NCBI RefSeq assembly: GCF_020281205.1
Contig: NZ_JACXZC010000005.1
Location: 1-64,000 of the forward strand
DNA length: 64,000 nucleotides
DNA from: Empedobacter stercoris
GTDB taxonomy: Bacteria; Bacteroidota; Bacteroidia; Flavobacteriales; Weeksellaceae
Direction of reading: 5' to 3'
Part shown: in pieces, positions 9,325 through 18,363 of the stretch
Layout: every line of letters begins with the position of its first letter
Position numbering within the stretch: position 1 is the stretch's first letter
Program-made: the position numbers and the translations under genes
The notes under the pieces: generated by a model
Databases searched by the model: none
What the model saw: the letters and a program-made list of their open reading frames with translations, nothing else
What the model was told of the DNA's origin: nothing

Positions 9325-10086
9325 ATGAAAAAAATACTTTCGGGGTTCTTCTTTCTTGCCTTAATTTCTGCGCAGGCACAAAGTGTTACGGATTATAAAT
9401 ATGTTATCGTTCCTGATAAATTTACTGATTTTGCAAAAGAAGATTATCAACTAAACACAGCATTAAAAATCGCTTTAAAAAAGAAAGAATTTGAAATTGT
9501 AAATGAAAAATCAATTCCATTAGATATTCAAATTAATCCATGTTTAGCTGCAAAAGCAAATATTGAAAACACTTCTGTTGCTTTTCGAAATAAACTAAAA
9601 GTTACTTTTTCTGATTGCAATAATACTGTTTTTGATTCTTATGAAGGTATATCGAAAGAAAAAGAATTTGCAAAAGGTTATCAAGAAGCGTTTAGCGTTG
9701 CTATGAGTCATGTTAAAAAACAGAATGCAAAAGCTTTACCTTTAACAAAAATTGAAAAAAGAACATCAATTACTACAGAAACTATCAAACCAAAGGAAGA
9801 TGTAATTGCTGCTAAAAAAGATATAGCTGAAGCAGATATTTATAAACTTGATGGTAAAAATTATATCAAAACAGTTACTAAAAACAATGAATTTGTTTTA
9901 ATTGATAAACATAATTCGAAAGTTATAGCTCAGTTTTATCCTGCTTCACAACAAAATGTTTATCATGTAACTGTTATTTCTGCAAATGGTAATTACGAAA
10001 CTATTGGCTATACAAATGATCAGAATATTATCATCGAATATAAAACAGCTGACAAATCATGGTCAACAACAACTTATACAAAGTAG
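9325..10086 (+). CDS. Secreted conserved flavobacterial protein, second of a tandem pair
   Basis: A 253-residue exported protein (signal peptide ending AQAQ) with the same plan as its upstream neighbour: DYKYVIVPDKFTDF, paired Cys (NPCLAA and FSDCNN), KGYQEAFSVA helix, charged linker, and a C-terminal domain with VIAQFYPA and ANGNYETIGYTND that matches VIAKFETT and NGNSNYSSVGYSNE in the first copy. The genes are co-oriented 6 nt apart and must be co-transcribed. The stop is TAG, which shows that TAG ends ordinary genes here. Function unknown. Confidence 0.8.
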   Translation: MKKILSGFFFLALISAQAQSVTDYKYVIVPDKFTDFAKEDYQLNTALKIALKKKEFEIVNEKSIPLDIQINPCLAAKANIENTSVAFRNKLKVTFSDCNNTVFDSYEGISKEKEFAKGYQEAFSVAMSHVKKQNAKALPLTKIEKRTSITTETIKPKEDVIAAKKDIAEADIYKLDGKNYIKTVTKNNEFVLIDKHNSKVIAQFYPASQQNVYHVTVISANGNYETIGYTNDQNIIIEYKTADKSWSTTTYTK

Positions 10087-10102
10087 TTTTACACTAACTT
10101 TG
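10074..10102 (+). promoter_or_regulatory. Candidate promoter of the oligopeptidase B gene
   Basis: TTA (10074-10076), 18 nt, then TAACTTTG (10095-10102), 19 nt before the ATG. The -7 box is a perfect TAnnTTTG; the -33 element is TTA rather than TTG. Confidence 0.5.
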
Positions 10103-10121
10103 TCCCTTAAAATTAAACGCA

Positions 10122-12164
10122 ATGCAAGCACCTATTGCTAAAAAAATAGAACAAAAATTAGAAAAACACGGCGATATTCGCATCGATAATTATTATTGGT
10201 TAAATGACCGCGAAAATCAAGAAGTGATTGATTATTTAAATCAAGAAAACGAATATACTAAAGCTGTTTTAGCGCCAACAGAAGAATTACAAACTAACTT
10301 ATTTGAGGAAATGAAAGCGAGAATCAAAGAAGATGACTCGTCTGTTCCTTATAAATTGAATGGTTATTGGTATTTGACTGAATTTCAGAAAGGCAAAGAA
10401 TACCCTATTCACAAACGTCGTAAAGACACTTTAGATAACGCTGATGAAATACTTTTTGATGTCAATACAATGGCAGAAGGTCATTCGTATTATCAATTAG
10501 GAGGAATTTCGATGGCTCCAAATAATCAATTGGTTTCATTTGGAGTTGACAATGTTTCGCGCAGAATTTATACGATACAAATCAAGAATTTAGCAACTGG
10601 AGAAATACTTTCAGATAAAATTGAGAATACTACTGGTGGTTCTGTTTGGGCGGCAGATAATCTAACATTATTCTACACGCGAAAAGACGAAACGTTACGT
10701 GCTTATCAAATTTGGAAACATAAATTAGGGACAAAACAAGAAGAAGATACTTTGGTTTTTGAGGAAACAGATGACACCTTCAATGCGTATGTTTACAAAT
10801 CAAAATCACGAGATTATATTGTCATTGGATCTTCGAGTACTGTTTCAGATGAATACAGATATATTCCTTCTAATCAACCAGATGCTGAATTTAAAATCTT
10901 TCAAGAAAGAAAACGAGATTTAGAATATTCGATCGAACATTTTGGAGATTCATTTTATATTCAAACCAATAAAGATGACGCATTTAACTTCAAATTAATG
11001 AAAACTTCTGTCGAAAAAACAGAACAAGAAAATTGGGTTGATGTAATTCCTCATCGTGATGAAACATTGATTGAAGGATTCGAAATTTTCAAAAATTATT
11101 TGGTTATCGAAGAACGTACAAATGGTTTGTTGCAAATGAATATCAAAGCATGGGACAAATCGACAGATTATTATTTACCATTCAACGAAGAAACCTATAC
11201 AGCAAATGTTGGTACAAACCCAGATTTTGAAACAGACATTTTACGTTATGGATATACATCTCTAACAACGCCTTCCTCTGTGATTGATTTCAATATGAAT
11301 GATAAAACATTCGAAGTAAAAAAAGAGCAAACAGTCTTGGGTGATTTTGATAAAGAAAACTATATTTCAGAACGTATTTGGGCTGAAGCACGCGATGGAG
11401 AAATGGTTCCAATTTCATTAGTTCGTAGAAAAGACACTCCTCTATCAGCCGAAACACCACTTTTACTTTACGCCTATGGATCGTATGGTTACACAATCGA
11501 ACCTTATTTTAGTTCGATTCGTTTAAGTCTTTTAGATCGAGGATTTATCTATGCAATTGCACACATTCGTGGGGGACAATATCTTGGTCGTGAATGGTAT
11601 GAAGATGGTAAAATGTTAGAAAAGAAAAATACGTTCTTTGATTATATTGATGCTGCTAAACATTTGATCCAACAAAATTACACGTCATCAAAACACTTAT
11701 ATGCAATGGGTGGTTCTGCTGGAGGATTGTTGATGGGGGCTGTGATTAATTACGAGCCATCTTTATTTAACGGTGTTATCGCACAAGTTCCTTTTGTAGA
11801 TGTTGTGACGACTATGTTAGACGATACTATTCCATTAACTACAGGAGAATATGACGAATGGGGTAATCCAAATGAGAAAGAATATTATGACTACATTAAA
11901 TCTTATTCGCCATACGATAATGTCGAAGCAAAAGATTATCCAAATTTATATGTTTCGACTGGTTTACACGATTCGCAAGTACAATATTGGGAACCTGCAA
12001 AATGGGTGGCTAAATTACGAGAATTAAAAACAGACCATAATATTTTACTTTTGGATACCAATATGGATACTGGTCATGGTGGAGCTTCTGGTCGATTTGA
12101 ATCTTTAAAAGAAGATGCAAAAGAAGATGCTTTTTTATTTATGTTGGAAGGAATTAAAAATTAA
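10122..12164 (+). CDS. ptrB: Oligopeptidase B (S9A prolyl oligopeptidase family)
   Basis: A cytosolic serine peptidase that cleaves small peptides after basic residues. The 680 residues form an N-terminal beta-propeller that filters substrates by size and a C-terminal alpha/beta hydrolase. The catalytic triad is readable: Ser532 in MGGSAGG, Asp617 in GLHDSQV, His652 in TGHGG. There is no signal peptide. It has its own promoter box and an intrinsic terminator, so it is monocistronic. Confidence 0.93.
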   Translation: MQAPIAKKIEQKLEKHGDIRIDNYYWLNDRENQEVIDYLNQENEYTKAVLAPTEELQTNLFEEMKARIKEDDSSVPYKLNGYWYLTEFQKGKEYPIHKRRKDTLDNADEILFDVNTMAEGHSYYQLGGISMAPNNQLVSFGVDNVSRRIYTIQIKNLATGEILSDKIENTTGGSVWAADNLTLFYTRKDETLRAYQIWKHKLGTKQEEDTLVFEETDDTFNAYVYKSKSRDYIVIGSSSTVSDEYRYIPSNQPDAEFKIFQERKRDLEYSIEHFGDSFYIQTNKDDAFNFKLMKTSVEKTEQENWVDVIPHRDETLIEGFEIFKNYLVIEERTNGLLQMNIKAWDKSTDYYLPFNEETYTANVGTNPDFETDILRYGYTSLTTPSSVIDFNMNDKTFEVKKEQTVLGDFDKENYISERIWAEARDGEMVPISLVRRKDTPLSAETPLLLYAYGSYGYTIEPYFSSIRLSLLDRGFIYAIAHIRGGQYLGREWYEDGKMLEKKNTFFDYIDAAKHLIQQNYTSSKHLYAMGGSAGGLLMGAVINYEPSLFNGVIAQVPFVDVVTTMLDDTIPLTTGEYDEWGNPNEKEYYDYIKSYSPYDNVEAKDYPNLYVSTGLHDSQVQYWEPAKWVAKLRELKTDHNILLLDTNMDTGHGGASGRFESLKEDAKEDAFLFMLEGIKN

Positions 12165-12183
12165 TTTTAAAAAATATTTTCTA

Positions 12184-12224
12184 AAACACCTCTAAAATAA
12201 ATTCCTTTTTAGATGTGTTTTTTT
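12184..12224 (+). terminator. Terminator of the oligopeptidase B gene
   Basis: ACACCTCTAAAA pairs with TTTTAGATGTGT with one mismatch, followed by seven T on the plus strand. Confidence 0.75.
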
Positions 12225-12234
12225 GAAATGCAAT

Positions 12235-12885
12235 TTATATTACGTCTATTTTCTCACCTAAAAATTTAGGTTGAATCCCTAAAAAACTATCCACAAAAAC
12301 TTTTGTTCGTGCAAAATATTCACGGATATTTGTTTTCAATCCTGCTTGTTTATTCACATCTTTTGCATTATAACCATAAGCATTTATCCCGTTCTGTCTT
12401 GCAATGTAAACTGCTCGTTGATTATGAAACTCTTGCGAAACCACAATAAATTCATTTTGACTAAATATTTCTTTCGCACGAATCATCGAATCCAATGTTC
12501 TAAACCCAGCATAATCTAAATAAATTACGTGTTCTGGAATTCCATTTTTTATCAACGCTTGTTTCATCGCTTCAGGTTCATTATAATCTTTCTGACCGTG
12601 ATCACCACTTAAAATAAAATGGGTTACTTTTCCTGATTGATATAATTTAGTCGCTGCTTCGATACGATAAGTAAAGTAATAATTTTGATAACCATTCATC
12701 AAATTTGGAGCAGTCCCTAATACAACTGCAACTTTTATTTTGGGTAATTTATCCGTATGATTTGTTACAAATTCTTCTGTAGATTTTTCGATTCTATAAT
12801 TCGAAAAAGCCGTAAATAACAGACAAAAAACACAGAAAATTGCTCCGTAAATAAACATTTTTTTGAATATTTTTTTCATCTTCAT
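12235..12885 (-). CDS. SanA/YdcF/ElyC-like envelope protein (DUF218)
   Basis: A 216-residue protein with one N-terminal membrane anchor (about residues 10-28) and a periplasmic DUF218 domain. Family landmarks are VVLGTAPN, the R-I-E-A-A-T-K-L-Y-Q-S-G-K helix, LSGDHG, EA, and a FIVVSQEFHNQRA segment. SanA of Escherichia coli affects the barrier to vancomycin at high temperature and ElyC affects undecaprenyl-phosphate use; the biochemical activity is not firmly known. Two ATGs two codons apart (12885 and 12879) are possible starts. It is not tightly linked to neighbours. Confidence 0.85.
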   Translation of the reverse strand: MKMKKIFKKMFIYGAIFCVFCLLFTAFSNYRIEKSTEEFVTNHTDKLPKIKVAVVLGTAPNLMNGYQNYYFTYRIEAATKLYQSGKVTHFILSGDHGQKDYNEPEAMKQALIKNGIPEHVIYLDYAGFRTLDSMIRAKEIFSQNEFIVVSQEFHNQRAVYIARQNGINAYGYNAKDVNKQAGLKTNIREYFARTKVFVDSFLGIQPKFLGEKIDVI

Positions 12886-12942
12886 AAGATTTGTTCAGTA
12901 AACTCTTAGCTAAAATACACGATTAACTTGATTTTACCCAAT

Positions 12943-12973
12943 AAAAAAAGTAGCTATAAATAGCTACTTTTTG
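12943..12973 (-). terminator. Terminator of the efp/lipid A operon
   Basis: Perfect stem AAAAAGTAGCTA / TAGCTACTTTTT with a TTTA loop, just past the efp stop. T-runs occur on both strands. Confidence 0.85.
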
Positions 12974-12991
12974 ATATGATATGTACTTCAA

Positions 12992-13558
12992 TTATTCTTT
13001 AATACGTTCAACGTAAGAACCGTCTTCTGTATTGATTTTCACTTTATCACCTTCATTGATAAATAAAGGAACACGGATTTCAGCACCAGTTTCCGTCGTT
13101 GCAGGTTTTGTAGCATTTGTTGCTGTATCGCCTTTAAGACCTGGCTCTGTATAGGTAATTTCCATAATTACTGTATTTGGTAACTCTGCTGCTAAAGCAG
13201 TTTCATCAGAAGCACGGAATAAGATTTTCACTTCGTCTCCAGCTTTCATAAATTGTGCATTTTCGATCAATTCTTTGTTTAAATAAACTTGAGAGAAATC
13301 ATCATTATTCATAAAGTGGAAACCATTATCGTCTTCGTATAAATATTGATAGTTACGTGTTTCTACACGAACTTCGTCAATTTTATGACCTGCAGAAAAT
13401 GTATTATCTAACACTTTTCCTGTTGTTAATGATTTTAATTTTGTACGAACGAAAGCAGGACCTTTTCCTGGTTTAACGTGTAAAAATTCGATAATTTTGT
13501 ATGTATCATTATTAAAAACGATGCATAAACCTTTTCTAATATCAGCAGTTGTTGCCAT
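12992..13558 (-). CDS. efp: Translation elongation factor P
   Basis: EF-P enters the ribosomal E site and rescues ribosomes stalled on polyproline. The three beta-barrel domains are complete in 188 residues. The tip of domain I reads KPGKGPAF, with the potentially modified lysine at position 32. Domain III ends GDKVKINTEDGSYVERIK, as usual. The TATNATKPATTETG linker is Thr/Ala-rich, as is common in Bacteroidota. The gene closes the conserved lipid A cluster, 23 nt after lpxA. I cannot tell from this window which modification enzyme, if any, acts on it. Confidence 0.97.
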   Translation of the reverse strand: MATTADIRKGLCIVFNNDTYKIIEFLHVKPGKGPAFVRTKLKSLTTGKVLDNTFSAGHKIDEVRVETRNYQYLYEDDNGFHFMNNDDFSQVYLNKELIENAQFMKAGDEVKILFRASDETALAAELPNTVIMEITYTEPGLKGDTATNATKPATTETGAEIRVPLFINEGDKVKINTEDGSYVERIKE

Positions 13559-13581
13559 TTATTCTATTTTATTATTTTTAA

Positions 13582-14376
13582 TTAAACTCCCGAACTATAT
13601 CCTTTCATAATTCCACGATCACTTGAATTAATAAAACTCAAGATCTCTTCACGATAATGTGAATCTGGGAATTTTTCTAAGATTTGTTCTACAGCTTGAG
13701 ATACATTATTTTTTTGTTGATATAAAATTCTGTAGATTCCTTGAATTTCAAAAATTTCTTCTGAAGAGAAACCTTTTCTCCTTAATCCAATTGCATTAAC
13801 ACCAGCATAAGCGACAGGATTTTTTGCAGCTTTTACATATGGTGGCACATCTTTACGAATTTGTGTTGCTCCAGCCACAAAAGCGTGTTCTCCAATTTTT
13901 GTAAACTGATGTACAGCACTATACCCTCCTATAAAAGCGTAATCTCCAACTTCTATATGTCCTGCTAAACCAACGGCGTTAACAATCACAACATTGTTTC
14001 CAACAACACAATCATGTGCAATGTGAGCTGTTGCCATAATCAAGCAATTATCACCAATTTTGGTATATCCTAAAGCGTTTGTTCCTTTGTTTACTGTAAC
14101 ACATTCACGAATTGTGGTATTGTCACCGATATAAGTGAAAGTTTTTTCACCTCCATATTTTAAATCTTGGGGCTCACCAGAAATTACTGTACCTGGATAA
14201 ATTTTACAATTTTTCCCAATACGAGCTCCTGACATAATTGTTACATTAGGACCAATCCATGTTCCTTCACCAATTTCCACATCTTCATAAACAGACGAAA
14301 AGGGGCTTATAGTAACATTTTCACCTATTATTGCAGTTGGATGAACATATGCCATCGGATAATTCATAACTTCCAT
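13582..14376 (-). CDS. lpxA: UDP-N-acetylglucosamine acyltransferase
   Basis: Catalyses the first step of lipid A synthesis, moving a 3-hydroxyacyl chain from ACP to UDP-GlcNAc in the cytosol. Left-handed beta-helix hexapeptide repeats fill residues 10-190, with HIAHDCVVGNN holding the catalytic His and the C-terminal helical domain intact. The upstream gene lpxC-fabZ ends 9 nt before the first ATG; an alternative start three codons in (14367, MNYPMAYVHP) fits the family as well. Products of neighbouring lpxD and lpxC act in the same pathway. Confidence 0.95.
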   Translation of the reverse strand: MEVMNYPMAYVHPTAIIGENVTISPFSSVYEDVEIGEGTWIGPNVTIMSGARIGKNCKIYPGTVISGEPQDLKYGGEKTFTYIGDNTTIRECVTVNKGTNALGYTKIGDNCLIMATAHIAHDCVVGNNVVIVNAVGLAGHIEVGDYAFIGGYSAVHQFTKIGEHAFVAGATQIRKDVPPYVKAAKNPVAYAGVNAIGLRRKGFSSEEIFEIQGIYRILYQQKNNVSQAVEQILEKFPDSHYREEILSFINSSDRGIMKGYSSGV

Positions 14377-14385
14377 TTCTTTAAA

Positions 14386-15774
14386 TTATTCTTTTGTAAT
14401 AACTGCCATCATTTCTGCTTCCACAGCGATTTGATTGTTTACATATCCAATTCCTTGCATATGAACGATTCCTCTTCTAATTGGTTCTACCAACTCTAAC
14501 TTAAACACAATTGTATCTCCTGGGATAATTTTACGTTTAAACTTTGCTCCTTCAATTTTCATGAAGTAAGTAGAATATTCCTGGGGATTTTCTAGTTCAC
14601 CTAAAATTAATAAACCTCCTAATTGTGCCATTGCTTCAATTTGTAATACACCTGGCATTACTGGTTCTTTTGGAAAATGGCCTACAAAAAATGGTTCGTT
14701 CATCGTTACATTTTTCACACCGATTAAACCAGTTGCTGTTTTAGAAATTACCTTGTCAATCAGTAAAAATGGTGGACGATGAGGCAATAGTTTCATGATA
14801 TCATTGATATCATAAACTGGGTCAGCTGTTAAATCAAATTCAGGAACTTTGTTACGTTGTGCTAATTTGATTTGTTTGCTTAATTTTTTTGCAAAATTTG
14901 TATTGGTGTGATGTCCAGGTTTTGTGGCAATAATTTTAGCCTTTAACTTCTTTCCTACTAAAGCTAAATCTCCCACAACATCTAATAATTTGTGACGAGC
15001 AGCTTCGTTTGGATAGTGTAAAGTCAAGTGATCTAAAATTCCATTTGGACGTATAGAAACATTATCTCTATTAAAAGCTTTACATAGTTTTTCTTTCGTT
15101 TCTGGCGTAATTTCTTTGTCAACATAAACAATCGCATTGTCTAAATCTCCACCTTTTACTAAACCAGCTTCTAACAATTGTTCTAACTCATGTAAAAAAC
15201 AGAACGTTCTTGCTTGAGAGATATCTTGTTTGAAATTTTTTATAGACGATAATGTCGCATTTTGAGTTCCTAAAACCTTAGTTCCAAAATCAACCATTGC
15301 CGTAACTTGATATTCATCTGCTGGAATTGCAGTGATTTCTGATCCTGTTTCTGGATCTACGTAAGTTACAATTTCTTTAATTCTATAATATTCTCTGTCT
15401 TTGTCTTGTTCAACAATTCCTGCAGATTCTATTGCTTCTACAAAAAAACGTGAAGAACCGTCCATAATTGGAGGTTCTGCATTGTCGATTTCAATGTAAC
15501 AGTTATCAATATCCATACCTACCAAAGCCGCCAAAACGTGCTCAGTTGTATGTACTTTAACTCCCTTCTTTTCTAAAGTTGTTCCTCTCGCTGTACTCAC
15601 AACATATTGTGCATCTGCTTCTACTTGAGGTTGACCTTCTAAATCTGTTCTAACAAATACAAATCCTGTATCCGGTTCAGCTGGTTTAAATGTTAAGGTA
15701 ACAAATTTACCTGTATGTAAGCCAACACCTTTTAGAACGGCTTCATTCGCTAAAGTTTTTTGTTTATCAGACAT
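14386..15774 (-). CDS. lpxC/fabZ: Bifunctional UDP-3-O-acyl-GlcNAc deacetylase / 3-hydroxyacyl-ACP dehydratase
   Basis: A fusion known in Bacteroidota. Residues 1 to about 300 are LpxC, the zinc deacetylase committing to lipid A: VHTTEHVLAALVGM carries zinc-binding His, LDHLTLHYPNE lies in the second domain and KPGHHTNTNF closes it. Residues about 320-462 are FabZ, the dehydratase of fatty acid elongation: LLPHRPPFLLIDKV, then GHFPKEPVMPGVLQIEAMAQ with the catalytic His and Glu. Fusing them ties hydroxyacyl-ACP use by lipid A synthesis to fatty acid synthesis. It lies 6 nt after lpxD. Confidence 0.97.
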   Translation of the reverse strand: MSDKQKTLANEAVLKGVGLHTGKFVTLTFKPAEPDTGFVFVRTDLEGQPQVEADAQYVVSTARGTTLEKKGVKVHTTEHVLAALVGMDIDNCYIEIDNAEPPIMDGSSRFFVEAIESAGIVEQDKDREYYRIKEIVTYVDPETGSEITAIPADEYQVTAMVDFGTKVLGTQNATLSSIKNFKQDISQARTFCFLHELEQLLEAGLVKGGDLDNAIVYVDKEITPETKEKLCKAFNRDNVSIRPNGILDHLTLHYPNEAARHKLLDVVGDLALVGKKLKAKIIATKPGHHTNTNFAKKLSKQIKLAQRNKVPEFDLTADPVYDINDIMKLLPHRPPFLLIDKVISKTATGLIGVKNVTMNEPFFVGHFPKEPVMPGVLQIEAMAQLGGLLILGELENPQEYSTYFMKIEGAKFKRKIIPGDTIVFKLELVEPIRRGIVHMQGIGYVNNQIAVEAEMMAVITKE

Positions 15775-15780
15775 TAACTT

Positions 15781-16806
15781 TTACTTTTGTTTGTTCTCTT
15801 TTTCTAATTTATCGATTCGTTTCACAATTTCTGGAAACTTTCTAAAATGTACGTATGCTTTTCTAAAGCTTGTCGCTTCTATTGCTGGTGAACCATACAA
15901 TTGCGTTTTGCTTTCTACATCTCCGTTAATACCACTCTGAGCTTGCACTTGTACAAAATCTCCGATAGTCAAATGACCTGCGATACCAACTTGACCTCCA
16001 ACCATACAATTGCGTCCAATTTTGGTAGAACCTGCCACTCCACTTTGCGAAGCTATAACAGTATTCTCTCCTATTTGAACATTATGAGCAATTTGAATTT
16101 GATTATCTAATTTTACTCCTTTACGAATAATTGTAGATCCCATTGTTGCTCTATCTATCGTTGATCCTGCTCCAATTTCGACATTATCTTCAATCAAAAC
16201 ATTTCCTATTTGAGGAATTTTTTCAAAAGATCCATCTGGATTTGGTGCAAAACCGAAGCCATCAGCTCCAATTACAACGTTAGAATGAATGATGCAATTC
16301 TGACCAATTTCACATTCCTCATACACTTGTACACCTGAATGTAAAACGGTATTATCTCCAATCGTTACGTAATCTCCAATCGTTACATTTGGATATATTT
16401 TCACATTATTCCCAATCGAAACGTTAGCTCCAATGTAAGAAAAACTTCCAACATATACATTATCTCCTAATTGGGCAGTAGAATTTACTTTTGTATATTC
16501 TTCTATTCCAACTTTATTATTTTTTATGGTATTGTAATAGTGTAATAATTGTGTAAACGCTTGATAAGCATCTTCCACAATAATTAAGGTAGAAGATATT
16601 GAATCTGTCGCTACAAAATCTTTACTCACAATTACAATAGAAGCATGAGTTGAATAGATAAAATGTTCGTATTTCGGATTTGCTAAAAACGAAATCGAAC
16701 CTTCTTTTCCCTCCTCTATCTTTGATAGTGTGGAAACCTCTACATTTGCATTACCTTTTACGGTTCCTTGCAATAATTGTGCAATCTCTGCAGCTTTAAA
16801 CTTCAT
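15781..16806 (-). CDS. lpxD: UDP-3-O-(3-hydroxyacyl)glucosamine N-acyltransferase
   Basis: Adds the second hydroxyacyl chain during lipid A synthesis. The N-terminal uridine-binding domain ([13 protein letters not shown]) precedes a long hexapeptide-repeat beta-helix and the catalytic [14 protein letters not shown] region, with the usual C-terminal helix ([15 protein letters not shown]). I start at the fourth codon of the open frame ([10 protein letters not shown]) because the first ATG at 16815 overlaps a TAGTTTTG promoter box and could not be in that transcript. The gene opens the lpxD-lpxC/fabZ-lpxA-efp operon. Confidence 0.94.
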   Translation of the reverse strand: MKFKAAEIAQLLQGTVKGNANVEVSTLSKIEEGKEGSISFLANPKYEHFIYSTHASIVIVSKDFVATDSISSTLIIVEDAYQAFTQLLHYYNTIKNNKVGIEEYTKVNSTAQLGDNVYVGSFSYIGANVSIGNNVKIYPNVTIGDYVTIGDNTVLHSGVQVYEECEIGQNCIIHSNVVIGADGFGFAPNPDGSFEKIPQIGNVLIEDNVEIGAGSTIDRATMGSTIIRKGVKLDNQIQIAHNVQIGENTVIASQSGVAGSTKIGRNCMVGGQVGIAGHLTIGDFVQVQAQSGINGDVESKTQLYGSPAIEATSFRKAYVHFRKFPEIVKRIDKLEKENKQK

Positions 16807-16812
16807 AGTCTG

Positions 16813-16820
16813 CAAAACTA
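16813..16820 (-). promoter_or_regulatory. Candidate -7 box (TAGTTTTG) of the lipid A operon
   Basis: TAGTTTTG fits TAnnTTTG and ends 6 nt before the lpxD ATG at 16806, which predicts a nearly leaderless mRNA. No good TTG partner is seen. Confidence 0.4.
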
Positions 16821-16893
16821 ATAATTATTCTTAAATTTATAAAATGATTATATAAGATATTTAACTTTTTTGTCAAATTCTTTAAATCAATCC

Positions 16894-18108
16894 TTATACA
16901 CTATGGTAGTGATATTTTGTAATTTCTTGTCCCAAAAATTGCGTTAACAAACTTTTTCCGGAACAAGATAATTCTTTAACATCACCATTCTTATATAAAA
17001 CCTTAATTGGACTTTTTGATTTTTCGTACGGAACTATTTTAATTGTTGTCTGCTCCACAAAATAGCTTGCATCCTCAATTTCTAAAGCTTCTTTTACTCT
17101 ATTCTTTTCAAGCAAAATTTCTTCATCAGTCAATTTATTATCCATTAAATAGGATTTTGGTAACGTTCTCTGAATGATATTTTTTGATAATTTACTTAAA
17201 ATAAAATCATCGTGATATTGCCATTCTTTAATTGCTGATAACACATCCGAATCATCTAAATGCGTAAATATTTCTAAACCTTCTTTTGATAAACTTCCAT
17301 CTTCATTATCTTCTAAAAAATACTTAAAAGCTGAAGTTGCAAACAAATTTTCACCTTTTCGTGTCATCTCTTTTGCTCTTCTTAATACATTAATCAAAAA
17401 ATTTTCGGCTGTAAAAGATTTTTTGTGCATGTATACTTGCATATACATAAACATACGCGCCATCAAAAATTTTTCGACAGAAGGAATTCCTTTGGCTTCA
17501 ATCACCAACTCATTATCCGAAACATTCATCATAGAGATAATTCGTTCTGGATTAATATTTCCTTCTACAACACCAGAATAAAAACTATCTCGTTTCAAAT
17601 AATCCATACGATCGCAATCCAATTGACTCGAAACCAATTGCGTTAAAAACTTTTTTGGATATTGTCCTTTAAAAATTTGAATAGCTAACGTTAATTTTTG
17701 ATCAAAAATTTGATTTAATTCTTCCATCAAACGAAGCGAAATTTCTTCGTGATGAGAACCATTAATAATCGAATGTTCAAGAGAATGTGAAAAAGGACCA
17801 TGTCCCAAATCATGCAAAAGGATGGCTATCAACGCCGCATTCTCTTCTTCGGAAGTTATTTCAACGTTTTTTCTTTTAAGGATATTTAGGGCTTTTTGCA
17901 TCAAATGCATACAACCTAAAGCGTGATGAAAACGAGAATGTCTTGCACCAGGATACACCATTTCAGTCAGTCCTGTTTGCGAAATTCTACGAAGTCGTTG
18001 AAAATATGGATGTTGAATAATCTGATAAATAAGCTCGTTTGGAATCGTTATAAATCCATGAACTGGATCATTTACTATTTTCAACTTATTATTGTTTAAT
18101 GGATTCAA
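16894..18108 (-). CDS. HD-domain phosphohydrolase, dNTPase-like
   Basis: A 404-residue cytosolic HD-superfamily phosphohydrolase. Metal ligands are visible as HSRFHHALG (His61/62) and LLHDLGHGPFSHSLEH (His99-Asp100), and a conserved SSQLDCDRMDYLKRDS segment gives the fourth Asp. The N-terminus KIVNDPVHGFI and PYFQRLRRI is the SAMHD1/dGTPase-like pattern, so it may hydrolyse dNTPs or a related nucleotide. The gene sits directly upstream of lpxD in many Flavobacteriia; the link with lipid A is positional only. Confidence 0.88.
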   Translation of the reverse strand: MNPLNNNKLKIVNDPVHGFITIPNELIYQIIQHPYFQRLRRISQTGLTEMVYPGARHSRFHHALGCMHLMQKALNILKRKNVEITSEEENAALIAILLHDLGHGPFSHSLEHSIINGSHHEEISLRLMEELNQIFDQKLTLAIQIFKGQYPKKFLTQLVSSQLDCDRMDYLKRDSFYSGVVEGNINPERIISMMNVSDNELVIEAKGIPSVEKFLMARMFMYMQVYMHKKSFTAENFLINVLRRAKEMTRKGENLFATSAFKYFLEDNEDGSLSKEGLEIFTHLDDSDVLSAIKEWQYHDDFILSKLSKNIIQRTLPKSYLMDNKLTDEEILLEKNRVKEALEIEDASYFVEQTTIKIVPYEKSKSPIKVLYKNGDVKELSCSGKSLLTQFLGQEITKYHYHSV

Positions 18109-18125
18109 ACGTACAATTTTGTTAA

Positions 18126-18153
18126 CAAAGATATAAATTTTTACCCATTCTAA
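18126..18153 (-). promoter_or_regulatory. Candidate promoter of the HD phosphohydrolase gene
   Basis: On the minus strand TTA (18153-18151), 17 nt, then TATCTTTG (18133-18126), 17 nt before the start at 18108. Confidence 0.5.
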
Positions 18154-18304
18154 AGAGTACTTTGATCAGAAAGAAACGTTTTTATAAAATATTTTTCTTT
18201 AAAATCATTTTTGGAATTATTTATGCTAAAAAAACAACGCAAATTTTAGCAAAACTCCTGTTTTGTTTAACATACAATTTAGATGTTAACATTTCTGTTA
18301 TCGC

Positions 18305-18312
18305 TATATTTG
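18305..18312 (+). promoter_or_regulatory. Candidate -7 box (TATATTTG) of porX
   Basis: A perfect TAnnTTTG element 51 nt upstream of the porX ATG; a TTA 18 nt upstream replaces the consensus TTG. Confidence 0.5.
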
Positions 18313-18363
18313 GAAGAATTCTGATAGTAGAAAAATCATAATAAAAAATATAAATTATTACAA

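Noticed and set aside
14386-15774. LpxC-FabZ fusion as a novel gene fusion
   Set aside because: This bifunctional enzyme is well known in Bacteroidota.
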